Assembly (NCBI GenBank): GCA_031258895.1
Contig: JAIRMF010000041.1
Coordinates: 1-18,795 of the forward strand
Direction of reading: 5' to 3'
From: Dysgonamonadaceae bacterium
GTDB taxonomy: Bacteria; Bacteroidota; Bacteroidia; Bacteroidales; Azobacteroidaceae
Length of the DNA stretch: 18,795 nt
Part shown: positions 15,534-18,795 of the stretch, piece by piece
How positions within the stretch are numbered: the stretch's first letter is position 1
Layout of the letters: every line of letters begins with the position of its first letter
Position numbers and translations under genes: made by a program
Notes under the pieces: generated by a model
What the model was told of the DNA's origin: nothing
Seen by the model: the letters and a program-made list of their open reading frames with translations, nothing else
Databases searched by the model: none

Positions 15534-17327
15534 ATGAACAGAAACAGGTTCCAGGGCAATTGGCCCAAGATTGGGATTCGTCCGACGATTGACGGGCGGA
15601 TGGGCGGCGTACGCGAGTCGCTCGAAAAACAGACGATGGATATGGCGCACAGTGTAGTTGATTACTTGTCGGGAAGGCTGAGGTATCCGGACGGTTCGCC
15701 GGTTGAGTTTGTCATTGCCGACTCGACTATCGGGCGTGTTGCGGAGAGTGCGGCGGCGGCGGCGAAGTTTGCGCGTGAGGGGGTTGGCGTCACTATTACC
15801 GTGACTCCTTGCTGGTGTTATGGGAGCGAGACTATGGATATGGATTCTCACACTATCAAGGCGGTTTACGGGTTCAACGGTACGGAGCGTCCGGGCGCGG
15901 TGTATCTTGCGGCGGTTCTCGCGGCACATGCACAGAAGGGGTTACCGGCGTTCGGCATTTACGGGCATGATGTTATGGACGCGACGGATACCGAGATTCC
16001 CGGCGACGTTAGGGAGAAGCTTTTGCTGTTTTCCCGTGCGGCTCTTGCGGCTGCGATTATGAAGGGGAAGTCTTATCTTTCTATTGGCGCGGTATGTATG
16101 GGGATAGCGGGTTCTATTGTCAACACCGATTTCTTTGAGGATTATTTGGGGATGCGTTGCGAGGGGATCGACGAGGTGGAGATTATACGCCGGATGACGG
16201 AGGGCATTTATGACAGGGAGGAGTATGAAAGGGCGCTTGAATGGACGAAGAGGCACTGTCACCAGGGCGAGGATACCATAAACCGCAGTGATTTGGTGCG
16301 TTCTTCGGCGCAGAGTGCGGGGGATTGGGAGTTTGTCGTCAAGATGACGCTTATTGTCCGCGATTTGCTGGTTGGGAATCCGAAGCTTAAGGAGATGGGA
16401 TTTGGGGAGGAGTCTCTTGGACACAATGCTATTGCGGGAGGGTTCCAGGGTCAGCGTCAGTGGACGGATTTTTATCCTAACGGTGATTTCACGGAGGCTA
16501 TTCTGAACTCGTCTTTCGATTGGAACGGGACACGTGCGCCTTTTGTGCTTGCCACCGAGAACGATTCGTTGAATGGCGCTGCGATGTTGTTCGGGCATTT
16601 GCTTACTAATACCGCTTCTATTTTCGCCGACGTGCGGACGTATTGGAGTCCGGAGTCATTGGAGCGTGTTACGGGCAGGCGCCCGGAGGGGTTGATCGAA
16701 GGGGGGATGATACACCTGATTAATTCCGGAGCGGCGTCGCTTGACGGGAGCGGACGGCAGCGGGATACGGCTGGTAACCCGGCGATGAAGCCTTTTTGGG
16801 AGATATCGGGGAGCGAGGTTGAGGCTTGTTTGGAGGCTACGACCTGGATGCCGGCCAACCGTGAGTATTTCAGGGGGGGAGGGTACTCTTCGAAGTTTCT
16901 GACGGTCGGGGGGATGCCCTGTACGATGGTACGTTTGAATCTTATAAAGGGACTGGGGCCTGTTTTGCAGCTTGCCGAGGGCTGGACGGGCGCTATTGAC
17001 GCGGAGTCGTTCGAGGTTATCGACAACCGGACCGACCGTGGCTGGCCGACGACCTGGTTTGTGCCGCGTTTGGATCCCTTGAAGGACGCTTTCAAGGATG
17101 TTTATTCGGTGATGAACAATTGGGGGGCGAATCACGGCGCTGTTACGTGCGGTCATATCGGGGCGGAGCTTGCGACGCTCTGTTCCATGCTCAGGATACC
17201 GGTTTCGATGCACAATCTGCCTGATGACAGGCTTTATCGTCCGGCGGTATGGAATTCGTTCGGGATGGATAAGGAGGGTTCGGATTACCGTGCTTGTGCG
17301 GCGTACGGGCCGTTGTATAAGAAGTAG
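15534..17327 (+). CDS. fucI: L-fucose isomerase
   Basis: This 597-residue cytoplasmic enzyme converts L-fucose to L-fuculose (and often D-arabinose to D-ribulose), the first step of fucose catabolism. Length is close to E. coli FucI (591). The Mn ligands are recognisable: E342 in LATENDSLNG, D366 in FADVRTYWSP and H534 in NWGANHGAVTCGH, matching E. coli E337, D361 and H528. Conserved blocks IGIRPTIDGRMGGVRESLE (13-31) and TPCWCYGSETMD (91-102) are also seen. No fuculokinase, aldolase or fucose permease is adjacent. It lies 13 bp after lptB, so they are probably one transcript, an unusual pair. The coding strand is markedly G/T-rich. A strong terminator follows. Confidence 0.97.
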   Translation: MNRNRFQGNWPKIGIRPTIDGRMGGVRESLEKQTMDMAHSVVDYLSGRLRYPDGSPVEFVIADSTIGRVAESAAAAAKFAREGVGVTITVTPCWCYGSETMDMDSHTIKAVYGFNGTERPGAVYLAAVLAAHAQKGLPAFGIYGHDVMDATDTEIPGDVREKLLLFSRAALAAAIMKGKSYLSIGAVCMGIAGSIVNTDFFEDYLGMRCEGIDEVEIIRRMTEGIYDREEYERALEWTKRHCHQGEDTINRSDLVRSSAQSAGDWEFVVKMTLIVRDLLVGNPKLKEMGFGEESLGHNAIAGGFQGQRQWTDFYPNGDFTEAILNSSFDWNGTRAPFVLATENDSLNGAAMLFGHLLTNTASIFADVRTYWSPESLERVTGRRPEGLIEGGMIHLINSGAASLDGSGRQRDTAGNPAMKPFWEISGSEVEACLEATTWMPANREYFRGGGYSSKFLTVGGMPCTMVRLNLIKGLGPVLQLAEGWTGAIDAESFEVIDNRTDRGWPTTWFVPRLDPLKDAFKDVYSVMNNWGANHGAVTCGHIGAELATLCSMLRIPVSMHNLPDDRLYRPAVWNSFGMDKEGSDYRACAAYGPLYKK

Positions 17328-17370
17328 GCGGCTTGGGGCGGATTTTGTTTTGAGAAGTATATTTTACGGG

Positions 17371-17419
17371 CTTACCCCTGACAGTTGGACGAACGGCTGT
17401 CGGGGGTAAGTTTTTTTTT
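17371..17419 (+). terminator. Strong Rho-independent terminator after fucI
   Basis: A 14-bp stem pairs CTTACCCCTGACAG (17371-17384) with 17397-17410 (one G-T pair) around a 12-nt loop, followed at once by nine T residues. It ends the lptB-fucI transcript before the 42-bp repeat array. Confidence 0.95.
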
Positions 17420-17502
17420 GTTACCTTCGGAAAAACGGACGCGGATGTTGTTTTACCGGTGGTAGGGTTTGTGGCAGTACTGCGGTACGACACGGGACGG
17501 TT

Positions 17503-17796
17503 TGGCTGGGGCGGGGCATAGGCCCTGCCTTTTGCGCTTGTTACGGGCTGGGGCAGGGCATAGTCTCTGCCTTTTGCGCTTGTTATGGGCTGGGGCGGGG
17601 CATAGGCCCTGCCTTTTGCGTTTGTTATGGGCTGGGGCGGGGCACAGGCTCTGCCTTTTGCGTTTGTTATGGGCTGGGGCGGGGCACAGGCCCTGCCTTT
17701 TGCGCTTGTTATGGATATAGGCGGATCATAATCCCCGCCCTTACTTCCTGTTATGCGCTGTGGCGGAGCACAGTCTCCGCCTTTTGCGCTTGTTAT
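17503..17796 (+). repeat. Tandem array of seven 42-bp units, each with a hairpin
   Basis: Seven units of exactly 42 bp fill 294 bp. The consensus begins GGGCTGGGGCGGGGCATAGG and continues with CCCTGCCTTTTGCGCTTGTT plus AT. Each holds a 20-nt hairpin core, starting at 17510, 17552, 17594, 17636, 17678, 17720 and 17762. Units 1-5 are close copies; unit 6 (17713-17754) is diverged and unit 7 keeps a perfect 7-bp stem. On the plus strand the stem is followed by CCTTTTGCG or similar in most units, so each looks like a short terminator. The last unit contains the stop codon of the leftward gene (17793-17795). Frames crossing the array stay open because 42 is a multiple of three; I do not regard them as genes. 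Confidence 0.93.
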
Positions 17797-18476
17797 GGTA
17801 TGATTGCCGAGATTATTGGGCTGAATGGGCCTCGCTGTCCTTTCTCGTTCTGCCAGCATACCGCGAAGTAGGCGGTCTTTCCGCGCTCCTGGAGGGAGAA
17901 GTTCATGAGGTACGGGGAACGTGTTGCGAGGTGATGCCTTGTTAGCTGCTTGTATTCGGTGGGTGGTTCGGGTAGTACTTCGTATATTATGACTGCTCCG
18001 TCCATACCGTAGGGTATTGCGCGGGATGCGTTGTCTCCCCTGTTTTCGGGTTTATTTTCGTGAAACCGTACCGAGAGTTGTCCTTCGCTTAACACCTTTA
18101 TATTGACTGTCGGCTTATCGGTCGGGATATCTATTTTGCTTCTCGTGTTGTCACGGAGGGGCAGTCCGAGTTCTACCCTGTCTTGATTGGTTACTACCGG
18201 GTTTTTGAGGCGGAAGTTTACGAGTCCGCGGATCTGTTTTTCGAGTTCTTTTCGGGCTTCGTTTTTATGCACCGTAATTGATTTGGTCCGGTCTGGTCCG
18301 TACGCTTTGTTGACGGACGATTCGAAATCTGTCACTGCATCTGACAGTAACTTGTTCTCTCCTTCGGTAATGCTCCACTTGGTACTGTTGTCGGCGACCA
18401 CTGTTTTGAAATTCTTGCCGAATACTACGAGGTCTTTGTCTTTCTTTGGGATGTAATCCCCTTGTTTATTTCTCAT
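17793..18476 (-). CDS. Protein of unknown function with a C-terminal Fn3-like domain
   Basis: This 227-residue product has no signal peptide. The N-terminal half is helical (about 20-95), with a segment like QIRGLVNFRLKNPVVTNQDR. A short conserved linker follows (VELGLPLRDNTRSKIDIPTD, 101-120). The C-terminal half is a beta-sandwich, probably fibronectin type III-like (about 121-227), ending KTAYFAVCWQNEKGQRGPFS then PIISAIIP. I recall similar two-part proteins, often in several copies per genome, from Bacteroidota and some Treponema, all uncharacterised; this is from memory and needs a search. The ATG at 18476 gives the only sensible start. The stop codon lies in the last 42-bp repeat unit, and a 21-bp repeat array begins about 65 bp upstream. 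No standard -7 box was found. Confidence 0.75.
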   Translation of the reverse strand: MRNKQGDYIPKKDKDLVVFGKNFKTVVADNSTKWSITEGENKLLSDAVTDFESSVNKAYGPDRTKSITVHKNEARKELEKQIRGLVNFRLKNPVVTNQDRVELGLPLRDNTRSKIDIPTDKPTVNIKVLSEGQLSVRFHENKPENRGDNASRAIPYGMDGAVIIYEVLPEPPTEYKQLTRHHLATRSPYLMNFSLQERGKTAYFAVCWQNEKGQRGPFSPIISAIIP

Positions 18477-18540
18477 AATAATTACTATTTAAAAGATTTA
18501 TAAAATTGATTGTATAAAATGTACTTTTCTTTGGGAGTTT

Positions 18541-18795
18541 ATTTGTATGCATACTGCGTTTTCCGGCATGAATACTGCGCTTTCCTGCATGCATGCTGAA
18601 TTTTACTAAATGCATACTGCGCTTTCCTGCATGCATACTGCACTTCCCGGTATGCATACTGAACTTCCCGGTATGCATACTGTGCTTCCCGGTATGCATA
18701 CTGAGCTTCTCGGTATGCATACTGAGCTTCCCGGTATGCATACTGAGCTTCTCGGTATGCATACTGTGCTTCTCAGTATGCATACTGAGCTTCCC
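18541..18795. repeat. Tandem array of 21-bp units with a GTATGCATAC palindrome
   Basis: Twelve units are visible and the array runs off the window. The TGCATAC core begins at 18548 and recurs every 21 bp to 18779 without slippage. A typical unit is CTTCCCGGTATGCATACTGAG. The centre, GTATGCATAC, is a 10-bp palindrome in the right-hand units. The units nearest the gene (18548-18632) are degenerate, for example TGAATAC at 18569 and TGCATGC at 18590. Frames across it (MHTGKLS repeats on the minus strand) stay open because 21 is a multiple of three. No spacers are present, so it is not a CRISPR array. Confidence 0.93.

Noticed and set aside
15942..17213. Several long minus-strand frames inside fucI (up to 218 codons)
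   Set aside because: They are antisense shadows of a GC-rich gene with intact catalytic residues. They are Arg/Pro-rich and lack any domain.
17469..17720. 83-codon plus-strand frame of GAGHRPCLLRLL repeats
   Set aside because: Also the 42-bp array read as protein. No promoter or start signal is visible, and it follows a strong terminator.
17191..17859. 222-codon minus-strand frame with 14-residue repeats (for example ITNAKGRACAPPQP)
   Set aside because: It is the 42-bp array translated, and it runs on antisense through the fucI terminator and end of fucI. It starts inside the Fn3-like gene in another frame. A multiple-of-three repeat keeps it open without selection.
18466..18783. 105-codon minus-strand frame of MHTGKLS repeats
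   Set aside because: It is the 21-bp array in a frame that stays open because the unit is seven codons. It overlaps the start of the Fn3-like gene and its unique tail has no recognisable features.
17503..18795. Possible CRISPR arrays
   Set aside because: Both arrays are head-to-tail repeats without unique spacers, with units of 42 and 21 bp, and no cas gene lies in the window.

Overview
The window looks like chromosomal DNA of a Bacteroidales (phylum Bacteroidota) bacterium. Three things support this. Most gene starts follow the Bacteroidota promoter consensus TTTG-(19-21)-TAnnTTTG. The tmRNA encodes the tag GENNYALAA, close to tags known from Bacteroides. Several genes are typical of the group: a protein tail resembling a type IX secretion sorting domain, an OstA-like lipopolysaccharide-transport protein, and a glucosaminidase with LysM repeats. 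No species is assigned.

Layout. 1-123: tail of a secreted protein, closed by a 16-bp terminator hairpin. 283-3165: OstA-like protein and a PLP aminotransferase, probably one transcript, convergent with rpe (3184-3849). 4129-5826: a lone ilvB. 5833-6093: a small secreted Cys/Lys-rich repeat protein. 6204-6716: a gamma-carbonic anhydrase homologue, meeting end to end with a glucosaminidase/LysM gene. 7776-8776: PAP2 phosphatase followed by a small HTH protein. 9067-9667: rplU-rpmA with promoter and terminator. 9725-10741: an orphan beta-class adenine methyltransferase. 10742-11286: no intact gene, only a probable decayed gene. 11287-12246: purN directly behind ssrA (tmRNA). 12393-14168: a large periplasmic TPR protein. 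14172-14705: HD-domain protein. 14786-17327: lptB and fucI, with a strong terminator. 17503-18795: one family-of-unknown-function gene enclosed by two different tandem-repeat arrays.

Most of the window is housekeeping: envelope biogenesis (OstA-like, lptB, PAP2, glucosaminidase), translation (rplU, rpmA, ssrA) and central metabolism (rpe, ilvB, purN, fucI). The unusual part is the right end. A 42-bp x 7 array there has a covarying hairpin in each unit. It abuts the stop codon of a 227-residue gene whose upstream side carries a 21-bp array of at least 12 units built on the palindrome GTATGCATAC. Other points of interest are the purN start codon 3 nt behind the tmRNA, the CC-KEKK repeat protein, and an abrupt change of strand composition around 11.28 and 14.17 kb.
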